From assembly GCF_027451485.1 (NCBI RefSeq), contig NZ_DAIDJE010000041.1, forward strand, positions 1 to 38,518: a stretch of 38,518 nt of DNA, in the 5' to 3' direction. The translations under genes were made by a program, and so were the position numbers. A model generated the notes under the pieces. That model had not been told where the DNA came from. It saw nothing but the letters and a program-made list of their open reading frames with translations, and ran no database searches. Shown piece after piece: positions 15,139 through 23,567 of the stretch (position 1 is the stretch's first letter; each line of letters begins with the position of its first letter). Source of the DNA: Bradyrhizobium sp. (GTDB taxonomy: Bacteria; Pseudomonadota; Alphaproteobacteria; Rhizobiales; Xanthobacteraceae).

Positions 15139-16509
15139 ATGGACGCTCCGGATACCGCCTCACGAACGCCCTCATTGTCCAAGGACCCCGCTCCCTCCTG
15201 GCGCGATAGCCTTGCGGTCTATTTGCAGCCTCGCGTGCTGATCGTGATGCTGCTCGGTTTTTCATCCGGCCTGCCACTTGCGCTTTCGGGATCGACGCTT
15301 CTGATCTGGATGCGCGAAGCCGGCGTCGACCTCGGCACCATCGGCCTATTTGCGCTGGTCGGCACGCCCTACACGTTGAAGTTCCTGTGGGCGCCACTGG
15401 TCGATGCGTTGCACCTGCCGTTTCTTACGCGCGCCTTCGGCAGGCGCCGTGGCTGGCTCGTGTGTTCGCAATTCCTCTTGATGGCCTCGATCCTGCTGCT
15501 GGCGCTGGCTGATCCAGCGCGCTCGCCCGCCTTCGTCGCCTTGGCGGCGCTGCTGGTTGCTGCGATGTCGTCGACCCAGGACATCGTGGTCGATGCCTTT
15601 CGCGTTGAAAGCCTGCCCGAAAGCGAGCAGGCCGCCGGTATGGCCGCCTATGTCGCCGCCTACCGCATCGGCATGCTGGTTTCGACCGCCGGCGCGCTGT
15701 TTCTCGTCAGCGCCTATGAGGTTGCCGGCATCGCCCGGTCATCGGCATGGGCCTGGGGCTATGTGACGATGGCGGTGCTGGTGCTAATCGGCACCATTAC
15801 TGCGCTCGCCGCAAGCGAACCGGAGCCATCCCTTCGCGCGGAGGCGGCGACCAGCAGTGAGACAGGTTTCACCCGCGTCATCCGGGCCGCGTCAGGCGCG
15901 CTATCGGAATTTATCCAGCGCAAGGACTCGCTCGCCGCACTGGCTTTTGTGGTGCTGTTCAAATTCACTGACGCCTTTTCCGGCTCCATGACCGCGCCGT
16001 TCGTGATCGATCTCGGCTTTTCCCGCAACGACTATGCCGCCATCGTCAAGGGCGTTGGTCTGGCGGCTACGCTGATCGGCGGTTTTGCCGGCGGCTTCGT
16101 GGCGCGGCGCTATTCGTTGGCGGCGAGCCTGTGGACCGGCGGACTGCTCCAGGCGATGGCCAATCTCTCTTTTTCGTGGCTTGCGCTGGTCGGCGTCAAT
16201 CACTGGGCGCTGGTGTTCGCCATCACGGCGGAGAACTTCACGAGCGCGATCGGCACCGTGATCTTTGTCGCCTACCTCTCGGCGCTGTGCCGCAATCCGC
16301 TGCATACCGCGACCCAATATGCGCTGCTCACCGCGCTCGCGGCGGTCGGCCGCACCTATCTGTCCGCGAGCGCCGGCTACGTGGCGAAGGCCACCGGATG
16401 GCCGCTGTTTTTTGCGATGTGCGTTGTGGTCGCGGTTCCGAGCCTGATATTGCTGGCTTACCTGCAACGGCGCGGCCATTTCAAAGTGCTTGGCCCGATC
16501 AAGGTCTGA
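15139..16509 (+). CDS. ampG: AmpG-type muropeptide permease (MFS transporter)
   Basis: A 456-residue inner-membrane transporter with about 12-14 hydrophobic helices. It shows the AmpG-like opening VYLQPRVLIVMLLGFSSGLP followed by LALSGSTLLIWMREAGVDLGTIG, and the segment YTLKFLWAPLVDAL. AmpG proteins import anhydro-muropeptides released during cell-wall turnover, feeding recycling and, in some species, beta-lactamase induction. The DAFRVE and QDIVVDAF segments in helix 4-5 are also typical. Start ATG 15139 gives a 30-residue cytosolic tail. No amp or recycling partner gene adjoins it, so the substrate is inferred from family likeness. Confidence 0.85.
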   Translation: MDAPDTASRTPSLSKDPAPSWRDSLAVYLQPRVLIVMLLGFSSGLPLALSGSTLLIWMREAGVDLGTIGLFALVGTPYTLKFLWAPLVDALHLPFLTRAFGRRRGWLVCSQFLLMASILLLALADPARSPAFVALAALLVAAMSSTQDIVVDAFRVESLPESEQAAGMAAYVAAYRIGMLVSTAGALFLVSAYEVAGIARSSAWAWGYVTMAVLVLIGTITALAASEPEPSLRAEAATSSETGFTRVIRAASGALSEFIQRKDSLAALAFVVLFKFTDAFSGSMTAPFVIDLGFSRNDYAAIVKGVGLAATLIGGFAGGFVARRYSLAASLWTGGLLQAMANLSFSWLALVGVNHWALVFAITAENFTSAIGTVIFVAYLSALCRNPLHTATQYALLTALAAVGRTYLSASAGYVAKATGWPLFFAMCVVVAVPSLILLAYLQRRGHFKVLGPIKV

Positions 16510-16511
16510 CG

Positions 16512-16949
16512 TCAACGCTTCGTCACCAGGCTCCATCTGGTGACAATGGCTTCGCTCATCTGGTCGGCGCCTTCCGCGCAGGCGACCTCGCCGACCTTGA
16601 GCGAGACCTCCTTGCCGACGAATGCTTTCAGCCTGGCGGCATCGGCATCGCTATTGGTGACGATCTGGAACGTCTCTGGCCCGGTCTCGAGATTGCAGAG
16701 TCCGCCCGGCGGCGGCAGGCGGTGCGGTTCGCTGGTGAGTTGATAGGTCGCCTTGCCCTTCTTGCCGCCATGGCCGCGCAAGGCATTCAACTGCCCCGAC
16801 AGCGTATCGCCCGGCTTGATCAGGGTCCCCGGCTTGTTATCGATCGCAGGCGCAAGATTGTCCTCTTGTGCGGGCGCCGCCGGCATCGCCAATGTCGCCA
16901 TCATGACCGCGCCCAAAGCCAGCCGTCTGCCGAATCGCCGTTTCGTCAT
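16512..16949 (-). CDS. Small exported protein of unknown function
   Basis: A 145-residue protein with a clear Sec signal peptide: basic start TKRRFGRR, hydrophobic core LALGAVMMATLAMP, cleavage after about residue 27 (APA-Q). The mature part has two Cys (in GGLCNLE and VACAEGAD), which could form a disulfide, and no recognisable catalytic motif. I do not recognise the family. It starts 21 bases beyond the recR stop in the same direction, so it may be the tail of the dnaX-ybaB-recR transcript, and its stop is 2 bases from the convergent ampG stop. Confidence 0.7.
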   Translation of the reverse strand: MTKRRFGRRLALGAVMMATLAMPAAPAQEDNLAPAIDNKPGTLIKPGDTLSGQLNALRGHGGKKGKATYQLTSEPHRLPPPGGLCNLETGPETFQIVTNSDADAARLKAFVGKEVSLKVGEVACAEGADQMSEAIVTRWSLVTKR

Positions 16950-16970
16950 TCGATCACTTCCGTATTTTGG

Positions 16971-17576
16971 CTAGAACAGCGTCCGCTGCCGCATGGCCGC
17001 CGAGAGCGTGCCTTCGTCGAGATAATCAAGTTCGCCGCCGACCGGCACGCCATGGGCGAGCCGCGTGACCCTGACATTGGCATCTTGCAGGAGGTCGGTG
17101 ATATAATGCGCGGTGGTCTGGCCGTCGACCGTCGCATTCAGCGCCAGGATGATCTCGCTGACCTGCGGCTCGTGCGCGCGTTTGACCAGCGCGTCGATCG
17201 TCAGGTCCTGCGGACCGACGCCGTCGAGCGGCGACAGCGTCGCGCCAAGCACGTGATAGAGGCCGCTCGTGGCGTTGGCGCGCTCGAGCGCCCAGAGGTC
17301 GGCAACGTCCGCCACCACCACGATGATCGACGGATCGCGTCGCTGATCGGTGCAGACCGTGCAGGGATTTTGCGTGTCGATATTGCCGCAGGTCTTGCAG
17401 ACCTGGATCTTGTCGATCGCGACCTGGAGCGCCGCGGAAAGCGGCGTCATTAGCGCCTCGCGTTTCTTGATCAGATGCAGCGCCGCGCGCCGCGCCGAGC
17501 GCGGTCCCAATCCGGGCAGCCGCGCCAGCAACTGGATCAGGCGTTCGATTTCAGGTCCGGCAACCGCAGCGGCCAT
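16971..17576 (-). CDS. recR: Recombination mediator protein RecR
   Basis: A 201-residue component of the RecFOR pathway that loads RecA at gaps. It has an N-terminal helix-hairpin-helix ([19 protein letters not shown], about 17-35), a C4 zinc finger (CKTCG and CTVC, about 57-75) and a Toprim domain ([18 protein letters not shown]). In the Toprim strand the usual acidic VEE/VED is VAD. The C-terminal [20 protein letters not shown] is a strong RecR hallmark. It lies 18 bases after ybaB in the classic dnaX-ybaB-recR operon. Confidence 0.96.
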   Translation of the reverse strand: MAAAVAGPEIERLIQLLARLPGLGPRSARRAALHLIKKREALMTPLSAALQVAIDKIQVCKTCGNIDTQNPCTVCTDQRRDPSIIVVVADVADLWALERANATSGLYHVLGATLSPLDGVGPQDLTIDALVKRAHEPQVSEIILALNATVDGQTTAHYITDLLQDANVRVTRLAHGVPVGGELDYLDEGTLSAAMRQRTLF

Positions 17577-17594
17577 AGCTCAGACAATATCCGC

Positions 17595-17915
17595 TTATCC
17601 GAGCCCCAGTCCCGGCGGCAAACCAAGCCCGCCGGTCAGCGCCTGCATCTTTTCCTGCATCGCCACTTCCGCCTTGCGTCGCGCATCGCCATGCGCCGTC
17701 ACGAGGAGGTCCTCGAGGATTTCGCGCTCTTCCGCCTTCATCAGCGAGGGATCGATCTTGACGGCCTTGACCTCCATCTTCGCCGTCATCCGCACGCTGA
17801 CCAGGCCGCCCCCGGAAATGCCCTCGACCTCAAGCTGGCCGAGTTCGTCCTGCATCGCCTGCATCTTCGATTGCAGCTGCGCTGCCTGTTTCATCATGCC
17901 GAGAAAATCAGCCAT
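17595..17915 (-). CDS. ybaB: Nucleoid-associated protein YbaB/EbfC
   Basis: A 106-residue DNA-binding protein. The start MADFLGMMKQAAQLQSKMQ is a helix rich in Met/Gln as in the family; VEGISGGGLVSVRMTAKMEV forms the central strands, and KAVKIDPSLM and the EILEDLLVTA helix follow. Dimers shape the nucleoid and affect transcription broadly. It sits between dnaX (20-base gap) and recR, the order seen across bacteria. Confidence 0.95.
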   Translation of the reverse strand: MADFLGMMKQAAQLQSKMQAMQDELGQLEVEGISGGGLVSVRMTAKMEVKAVKIDPSLMKAEEREILEDLLVTAHGDARRKAEVAMQEKMQALTGGLGLPPGLGLG

Positions 17916-17935
17916 CGACGTTTCCTTTGAAATCG

Positions 17936-19759
17936 CTATGCATCGTCGCCGTCGCCGCCATCGGCGAGGTCATCACCATCAGAATGGGATTCCGGCAGCT
18001 CGGCGGCAAGCCTCCGCACCTCAACCAGTTTCGCGCCGGGGAATCGCGCCAGCACTTCCTGCACCCGCGGATCGGCTTCGGCGGCGCGCTCGCGCTGATT
18101 TTTCGCTGCCTCGTTCTGCGACCGCAACGTCGGCTGTCCCGCTTCATTGGACACGATCACCGTCCAGCGACGCCCCGTCCATTGCTCCAGCTTGCGCGAC
18201 AGCTCATTGATCAATGTCCGTGCCGCGCTGCGTTCCAGGGCCAGTTCCAGCCGCCCATCCTCGATCCGCACCAGACGCACATCGGCTTCAAGTGCGGACT
18301 TGGTCAGCAAATCGCGCTTTTCGCCGGCCAGCGCCACCAGCTGGGGAAAACTCGTTATCCGAAGCGACGGTGCACTTTGAGGCTCCGGGGGCGGCGCGGC
18401 CATCTGAGGTCTTAACGACGGCGCGGCGCTCGCGCGAACCGATGAAGTTGCCACCGCGGAAGGCGATGCCGCCGGGGCCGGCCGCGCTGCGCTCGATACG
18501 ACGACCGGCGAGGCCCCGCCGTTCTGCTCGATCATCCGGATCGCCTCGTCCGGCGTCGGCAGGTCCGCAACATAGGCGATACGCACCAGGACCATTTCCG
18601 CGGCCGCCGCAGGACGCGTCGCGTCGCGTGCTTCGGTGATGCCCTTGAGCAGCATCTGCCACATCCGCGACAGTACTCGCATCGAAATCCTGGCGGCGAA
18701 TTCCCGTGCGCGCTTGCGCTCGGTCTCGCCGAAAGCAACGTTGTCGGCAGTCGCTGGCACGATTTTGACGCGGGTGACGAAGTTGACGAATTCGGCAAGG
18801 TCCGACAGCACCACGACCGGATCGGCGCCTGTGTCGTACTGCTCGCGGAATTCGTTGAAGGCGCTTGCGATGTCGCCGCGGACGAGGCTCTCGAACAGAT
18901 CGATGACGCGCGTGCGGTCCGCGAGGCCCAGCATCTGCCGCACCGCATCCGCGCGCACCGGCCCTGCCGCATGCGCGATCGCCTGATCGAGCAGCGACAG
19001 CGAATCGCGCACCGAGCCCTCCGCCGCGCGCGCGATAATGCCGAGCGCCTCGGGCTCGAACTCGACGCCTTCTTTCGCGGAGATGTTGGCAAGGTGCGCC
19101 ATCAGCACGTCCGCCTCGACCCGGCGCAGATCGAAACGCTGACAGCGCGACAGCACAGTGACCGGAACCTTTCGGATCTCGGTGGTGGCAAATACGAATT
19201 TGGCATGCTCCGGCGGCTCTTCCAGCGTCTTCAGAAACGCATTGAAGGCGGCGGTCGAGAGCATGTGCACTTCGTCGATGATGTAGACCTTGTAGCGCGC
19301 GCTGGCCGGCGCATAGCGCACGCTATCGTTGATCTGTCGCACATCGTCGACGCCGGTATGGGAGGCGGCGTCCATTTCCAGGACGTCCATATGCCGGCTT
19401 TCCATGATCGCCTGGCAATGCACGCCAAGCGTCGGCATGTGAATGGTCGGCCCCTTTACCGATCCATCCGGCAGTTCATAATTCAGCGCACGCGCAAGGA
19501 TGCGCGCCGTGGTGGTCTTGCCGACCCCGCGGACTCCGGTGAGAATCCACGCCTGCGGAATCCGACCGGTCTCGAACGCGTTCGAGACTGTGCGCACGAC
19601 CGCCTCCTGGCCGATCAGGTCTTCAAAGCCGGCGGGGCGGTACTTCCGCGCCAGCACGCGATAGGCCTTGTTGTCCGAAGCCGGAGCGGCTGGACTAAGG
19701 CCGGCCTGCTCGGCATTTTCGGAAGCGTGAGGGCTCAGGGGTTCGCCAGCGTCATTCAT
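17936..19759 (-). CDS. dnaX: DNA polymerase III subunit gamma/tau
   Basis: A 607-residue AAA+ clamp-loader subunit. Walker A is GVRGVGKTTTAR (about residues 69-80), Walker B/DEAD-like is IIDEVHMLS, and the sensor 1 and SRC arginine-finger segments (FVFATTEIRKVPVTVLSRCQRFD) are present. The C-terminal third is Ala/Pro-rich (about 410-470) followed by the tau-type domain that binds polymerase and helicase. In the zinc module only one Cys (GVHCQAIMES) remains where E. coli has four, so zinc binding seems lost. I saw no A-AAA-AAG slippery site for a gamma product. It lies downstream of the SRP RNA gene. Confidence 0.94.
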   Translation of the reverse strand: MNDAGEPLSPHASENAEQAGLSPAAPASDNKAYRVLARKYRPAGFEDLIGQEAVVRTVSNAFETGRIPQAWILTGVRGVGKTTTARILARALNYELPDGSVKGPTIHMPTLGVHCQAIMESRHMDVLEMDAASHTGVDDVRQINDSVRYAPASARYKVYIIDEVHMLSTAAFNAFLKTLEEPPEHAKFVFATTEIRKVPVTVLSRCQRFDLRRVEADVLMAHLANISAKEGVEFEPEALGIIARAAEGSVRDSLSLLDQAIAHAAGPVRADAVRQMLGLADRTRVIDLFESLVRGDIASAFNEFREQYDTGADPVVVLSDLAEFVNFVTRVKIVPATADNVAFGETERKRAREFAARISMRVLSRMWQMLLKGITEARDATRPAAAAEMVLVRIAYVADLPTPDEAIRMIEQNGGASPVVVSSAARPAPAASPSAVATSSVRASAAPSLRPQMAAPPPEPQSAPSLRITSFPQLVALAGEKRDLLTKSALEADVRLVRIEDGRLELALERSAARTLINELSRKLEQWTGRRWTVIVSNEAGQPTLRSQNEAAKNQRERAAEADPRVQEVLARFPGAKLVEVRRLAAELPESHSDGDDLADGGDGDDA

Positions 19760-19859
19760 CGATGGGTCCGCAATTCATGGTCCACGAAGCTGGCTTTGCG
19801 GAACAGCTACCTCGGCGGAATTGATCGCAGAACCTTGCGCTATTCGCCGGCAAAATAGG

Positions 19860-19956
19860 GTAGGAGACTGACGAGCGACCCGATCCGGACCTCGTTAGGG
19901 CTGCTTCCTTCCGGACCTGACCCGGTTGGCGAGTGGCTCGTCCACCGCCAATCTCC
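19860..19956 (-). ncRNA. ffs: Signal recognition particle RNA (4.5S RNA)
   Basis: On the minus strand the invariant SRP RNA apical segment is seen as GGTCAGGTCCGGAAGGAAGC followed by AGCC (GGAA tetraloop and the asymmetric bulge that binds Ffh). Flanking arms pair: GACGAGC (19942-19936) with GCTCGTC (19876-19870), making the long hairpin of the short bacterial form. Ends are approximate. This RNA joins Ffh to target inner-membrane proteins, and the gene lies just upstream of dnaX, a common location. Confidence 0.9.
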
Positions 19957-19963
19957 CGATGCC

Positions 19964-19992
19964 TATTTGGGGCCAAACGGCCCGGAAAGCAA
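19964..19992 (-). promoter_or_regulatory. Putative promoter of the SRP RNA gene
   Basis: On the minus strand TTGCTT (19992-19987) and CAAATA (19969-19964) are 17 bases apart, a moderate sigma-70 match. Initiation about 7 bases further would fall at the start of the ffs hairpin. It might also serve dnaX. The rest of 19957-20061 shows nothing else. Confidence 0.4.
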
Positions 19993-20061
19993 GCGGGAGG
20001 GTGAGGTTTGCGGGACTTGTGCAGAATCGGGGATAATGGCCGGGCATGACGAGGAATATCC

Positions 20062-20487
20062 ATGACGCCTGAGGAATCCGGCTGGTCGCTGCATGCGCGG
20101 CTAGAGGAAGACACGATCGACATCGGCGACCTGCCGCTCTGCCGGGTGCTCGTCATCAAGGATGCGCATTATCCCTGGCTGCTGCTGGTGCCCCGCCGGC
20201 CGGAAATCATCGAAATCATCGACCTCGGCGAGGTCGAGCAGGCGCAGCTGATGACCGAGATTTCCCGCGTCGCGCGTGCATTGAAAGAAATCACCAAATG
20301 CGAGAAGCTGAACATCGCAGCGCTCGGCAACATGGTTCCCCAACTGCACGTGCACCTTATCGCGCGCCGCTCAAGCGACGCGGCCTGGCCACGGCCGGTT
20401 TGGGGAGTTGTGCCGCCGCTCGCACACGATGCGGAGGAGGTCCAGCGGTTCATCAGCGCGCTTCGCCGCAAGATCTGGCTAGGTTGA
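20062..20487 (+). CDS. HIT family hydrolase
   Basis: A 141-residue histidine-triad protein, of the superfamily that hydrolyses or transfers nucleotides. The start has LEEDTIDIGDLPLCRVLVIKD, then PWLLLVPRR, and the triad region NMVPQLHVHLIARR. Two of three triad His are present (HVH); the third position is Ile, so the motif is HxHxI in place of HxHxH. The middle His, the nucleophile in HINT enzymes, is kept. A nearby WP pair (AWPRPVWG) is typical of this subfamily. nudC starts 7 bases after the stop, so both nucleotide-handling genes are probably one transcript. Confidence 0.85.
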   Translation: MTPEESGWSLHARLEEDTIDIGDLPLCRVLVIKDAHYPWLLLVPRRPEIIEIIDLGEVEQAQLMTEISRVARALKEITKCEKLNIAALGNMVPQLHVHLIARRSSDAAWPRPVWGVVPPLAHDAEEVQRFISALRRKIWLG

Positions 20488-20494
20488 AGAACAC

Positions 20495-21460
20495 ATGAGC
20501 GCATTCGATTCGTTTCCGCTGGGACAGCCAGGCTTCGTCTCGCACATCCTCGATCGCGCCGCCCATCTGCGTGGCGATGAGGCAAAGCTTCTCGAACTCG
20601 AACGGCGGCCCGATGCCCGCGCCTATGTCGTCTATCGCGATTCGCTGGTGGTGAGGCGGGAGGCAGCCGGTCCGCGCGCGTTGCTGACGATGGAGGAGGC
20701 GCTGAAATTCGGGGCCAATCCCGGCACCATTTTTCTTGGCCTCCGGGAGGGCGCGCCTGTTTTCGGCATGGGCATTTCGCCGGCAGCGGTCGAGCAGTTG
20801 CTCACCCGCGATGACGCCGCCGTGACCGAGTTGCGCGGCATGGCCATGCACGGCGCGGTGCCGCCCAATCAGCTGTCGGCGGTCGCGATGGCAAAATCGC
20901 TGGTGAACTGGCATCAGCGCCACGGCTATTGCGCCAATTGCGGTACCCGCACGGCACTGAAGGAAGGCGGCTGGAAGCGCGACTGCCCGAACTGCAAGAC
21001 CGAACATTTTCCCCGCACCGATCCCGTCGTGATCATGCTGGTAGCGTCAGGCGACAAGGTCCTGCTCGGCCGGCAGAAGCACTTCATGCCGGGGATGTAC
21101 TCATGTCTCGCCGGCTTCGTCGAAGCGGCGGAGACGATCGAGGACGCGGTTCGCCGCGAAATCTTCGAGGAATCCGGCATTCGCTGCACGGACGTCCAGT
21201 ACTACATGACCCAGCCCTGGCCTTATCCCTCCTCTCTCATGGTGGGGTGCACGGCACGCGCATTGAACGAGGATATCGTCGTCGATCGCACCGAACTGGA
21301 AGACGCGCGCTGGTTCGATCGCGCGGAAGCGACCCTGATGATCAAGCGCGAACATCCTCAGGGGTTGGCCGGCCCGCATCCGTTTGCGATCGCGCACCAT
21401 CTGCTCGCAAGATGGGTGCACGACGGGCCGCCGATCGGTCGTGGCGGGAACCACCCGTGA
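20495..21460 (+). CDS. nudC: NADH pyrophosphatase / NAD-cap hydrolase NudC
   Basis: A 321-residue Nudix enzyme that cleaves NADH to NMNH and AMP and removes NAD caps from RNA. The zinc ribbon has Cys 146, 149, 164 and 167 (CANCG, DCPNC). The Nudix box GFVEAAETIEDAVRREIFEESGI (about 206-228) has all catalytic Glu residues; the family tag QPWPYPSSLM follows. The N-terminal half is the NudC-like domain. It is coupled to the HIT gene (7-base gap). Confidence 0.94.
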   Translation: MSAFDSFPLGQPGFVSHILDRAAHLRGDEAKLLELERRPDARAYVVYRDSLVVRREAAGPRALLTMEEALKFGANPGTIFLGLREGAPVFGMGISPAAVEQLLTRDDAAVTELRGMAMHGAVPPNQLSAVAMAKSLVNWHQRHGYCANCGTRTALKEGGWKRDCPNCKTEHFPRTDPVVIMLVASGDKVLLGRQKHFMPGMYSCLAGFVEAAETIEDAVRREIFEESGIRCTDVQYYMTQPWPYPSSLMVGCTARALNEDIVVDRTELEDARWFDRAEATLMIKREHPQGLAGPHPFAIAHHLLARWVHDGPPIGRGGNHP

Positions 21461-21505
21461 CTGCCGTCGTTAGGCCTCCATTCCAAGAACACCTCCGGAA
21501 CAAGC

Positions 21506-22474
21506 ATGACCAACGCTGCCCCAAATCCGACTGCCACGGGGAAGCCCCCACGGATTCTCTGTATCGGCATGCCGGTGCGCGACCTGACGTTTCGCGTGCC
21601 CGGGCTGCCGGCGCGCGGATCCAAGGAACACGCGACGCATTTCGATGAAATCTGCGGCGGCAATGCGCTCAATGGCGCGATCGGGATTGCCCGGCTCGGT
21701 GGCCGCGCTTCGATCTGCGGTCCGATGGGCGATGAGCGCGAGACGACGTCGCGCTACATTTTCGAGAAAATGGCGGAGGAAGGCATCGAAACCAGACACC
21801 TGGTGCACATACCGGGGCTGGTGACGCCAATTTCCAACATCATGATCGACCCCACCGGCGAGCGCACCATCGTGACCTTCCGCGACCCGGAACTGTGGAA
21901 TGTTCGCCTGCCCGACACCGATCTCCTTCTCGAGGACTGCGACGCCATCCTGGCCGAAAGTCGCTGTGCCAACTTCTGCACCGATCTTTGCGCGGAAGCC
22001 ACGCGGCGCGGCATTCCGGTGATCGTCGATGTCGACCGCGCGATGTCGCTCCGGGAAGGACTTCTCACGGCATCCTCGCACCTGATTTTCTCCAGCGAGC
22101 CGTTGCAGGAGACGGCCGGCGTCGCCGATGACGGCGAGGCGCTGAAGAGGATCGCAAAACTAACCCCATCCTTCCTGGCGGGCACTCGCGGCGCACAGGG
22201 CACGATCTGGCTCGATGAGGACCAAAACCTGCGGCAAACGCCGGCCTTCCCGGTACACACCGTCGACACGCTGGGCGCGGGAGACGTGTTCCACGGCGCC
22301 TTTGCGCTGGCGATCACTGAAGGCCAGGATCTGCGCGCGGCCCTGCAATTCGCTTCGGCGGCCGCAGCGCTAAAATGCACGCGGTTTGGCGGCGCCTTTG
22401 CCGCCCCGCAGCGCGCTGAAGTTGAAGCGCTTTTAGGCGGGCAGCGGCCGCCGCCACCGGTGGGGATGCCGTAG
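21506..22474 (+). CDS. PfkB-family sugar kinase, YihV-like
   Basis: A 322-residue ribokinase-fold kinase. The sugar-binding start has CGGNALNGAIGIARLG, and PfkB signature 2 is DTLGAGDVFHGAFALAI with the catalytic Asp (about residue 257). The phosphate/sugar segments GERTIVTFRDPELW and AAALKCTRFGGAFAAP resemble the sulfofructose kinase YihV more than ribokinase or fructokinase. No sulfoglycolysis gene adjoins it, so the substrate is open. Start ATG 21506 with AACACCTCCGGAAC upstream is a plausible, not strong, ribosome site. The last residues are Pro-rich. Confidence 0.82.
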   Translation: MTNAAPNPTATGKPPRILCIGMPVRDLTFRVPGLPARGSKEHATHFDEICGGNALNGAIGIARLGGRASICGPMGDERETTSRYIFEKMAEEGIETRHLVHIPGLVTPISNIMIDPTGERTIVTFRDPELWNVRLPDTDLLLEDCDAILAESRCANFCTDLCAEATRRGIPVIVDVDRAMSLREGLLTASSHLIFSSEPLQETAGVADDGEALKRIAKLTPSFLAGTRGAQGTIWLDEDQNLRQTPAFPVHTVDTLGAGDVFHGAFALAITEGQDLRAALQFASAAAALKCTRFGGAFAAPQRAEVEALLGGQRPPPPVGMP

Positions 22475-22490
22475 GAACGGGGCTTGAACT

Positions 22491-22547
22491 AGAAGAATTT
22501 TCTATATATCAGGGTTATAATCCTGACAATTGGAAGAAAGTTCTTCT
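22491..22547 (+). promoter_or_regulatory. Nested palindromic operator and -10 element before the Lrp/AsnC gene
   Basis: AGAAGAATTTTCT (22491-22503) and AGAAAGTTCTTCT (22535-22547) are inverted copies with one mismatch. Between them TCAGG (22509-22513) and CCTGA (22522-22526) form a second palindrome around a perfect TATAAT (22516-22521). The stretch is strongly A/T-rich against its surroundings. Lrp/AsnC proteins bind degenerate palindromes and commonly control their own gene, so this is a good autoregulatory site candidate. Confidence 0.55.
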
Positions 22548-22550
22548 GCG

Positions 22551-23054
22551 ATGACCGAGGTTGCCATTCCCGCCGCCACCGAGCCGAACCGCAGGCTCGA
22601 TGCCATCGACCGCAAGATCCTCGGCGTTCTGCAACAAGACGCCTCGCTGTCAGTCGCCGAGATCGGCGACCGGGTCGGGCTTTCCTCGACCCCGTGCTGG
22701 AAGCGAATCCAGCGCCTGGAGGCCGACGGCGTGATCTTGCGCCGCGTGGCCCTGGTCGATCAGAACAAGATCGGGCTTGGCATCACTGTGTTCGTTTCAG
22801 TCGAAAGCGCGGACCACTCCGAAGCCTGGCTGCGGAAATTCGCCGAGGCCGTTTCTGCGATGCCTGAGGTGATGGAATTTTACCGGATGGCGGGCGACGT
22901 CGATTACATGCTGCGGGTCGTGACGGCCGACATGCAGAGCTACGACGTGTTCTACAAGAAGCTGATCGGTGCCGTACCTCTGAAGAATGTGACGTCGCGC
23001 TTTGCAATGGAAAAGATCAAGTCGGTCACGGCGCTCCCGGTGCCGGCGAATTAA
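22551..23054 (+). CDS. Lrp/AsnC family transcriptional regulator
   Basis: A 167-residue regulator. The winged-helix DNA-binding part is about residues 14-65 (LDAIDRKILGVLQQDASLSVAEIGDRVGLSSTPCWKRI, read in parts; SSTPCWKRIQRLE is the recognition helix). The RAM ligand-binding/oligomerisation domain is about 75-160, with MAGDVDYMLRVVTADMQSYD. The ligand is likely an amino acid, unidentified. I chose ATG 22551; a TTG 21 bases upstream falls within the operator-like palindrome. No transporter or catabolic gene adjoins it, so targets beyond itself are unknown. Confidence 0.92.
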   Translation: MTEVAIPAATEPNRRLDAIDRKILGVLQQDASLSVAEIGDRVGLSSTPCWKRIQRLEADGVILRRVALVDQNKIGLGITVFVSVESADHSEAWLRKFAEAVSAMPEVMEFYRMAGDVDYMLRVVTADMQSYDVFYKKLIGAVPLKNVTSRFAMEKIKSVTALPVPAN

Positions 23055-23217
23055 TTAAGGACCAAGTCTGAATCGTGCTCCCAACCGGCAGACGTTTGTC
23101 AGCACAACCGCTACGGCTCCCATTTCTCTGACGCAACCTGTTGTTTTGGCTGATGAATTTTTCACGGCCACTCGGAAAATTTACTCGCAATTAGCTTTGT
23201 CACGCTAGCTTGCGGAG

Positions 23218-23556
23218 ATGGCGCACGAAAGCAGTCATATCGCCCGCCGTCCGCCAGCGTGGTTGAACGCCACCGTCCTGCTGCTTTCGAGCTGGATTTT
23301 TATCGCCGCGCTCTCGGTTCGGATCCGCGCCGACACCGAAGTCGTTGCAGTCGTGTTTCCACCCTGGTGGAGCGCAAAACAGGCGTTCCAGGCCGCCGCA
23401 ACAGCCAACGCCGAGTTTATCAGGACGACCGCTATCCCGGCCATTCTGGTCGTTCGACCCGACAGTCATTCAGGATTGGCGCGGCTGCACCAATCCGGCG
23501 CCTGGTTTGCAATTGACCCCCGGGCCGTTGCGGCCTGCTTGACCTTGAAAGGGTAA
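23218..23556 (+). CDS. Small single-helix membrane protein of unknown function
   Basis: A 112-residue protein with one hydrophobic segment (about 18-36, [18 protein letters not shown]) and a 75-residue C-terminal part that would be periplasmic. This part has [14 protein letters not shown] and a [15 protein letters not shown] ending. I do not recognise a family. GCGGAG before the ATG is a good ribosome site. The stop is 11 bases before the chemotaxis receptor gene, so they are probably co-transcribed and may work together, perhaps as a sensory partner; that is inference. Confidence 0.65.
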   Translation: MAHESSHIARRPPAWLNATVLLLSSWIFIAALSVRIRADTEVVAVVFPPWWSAKQAFQAAATANAEFIRTTAIPAILVVRPDSHSGLARLHQSGAWFAIDPRAVAACLTLKG

Positions 23557-23567
23557 GGGACTCGAAA

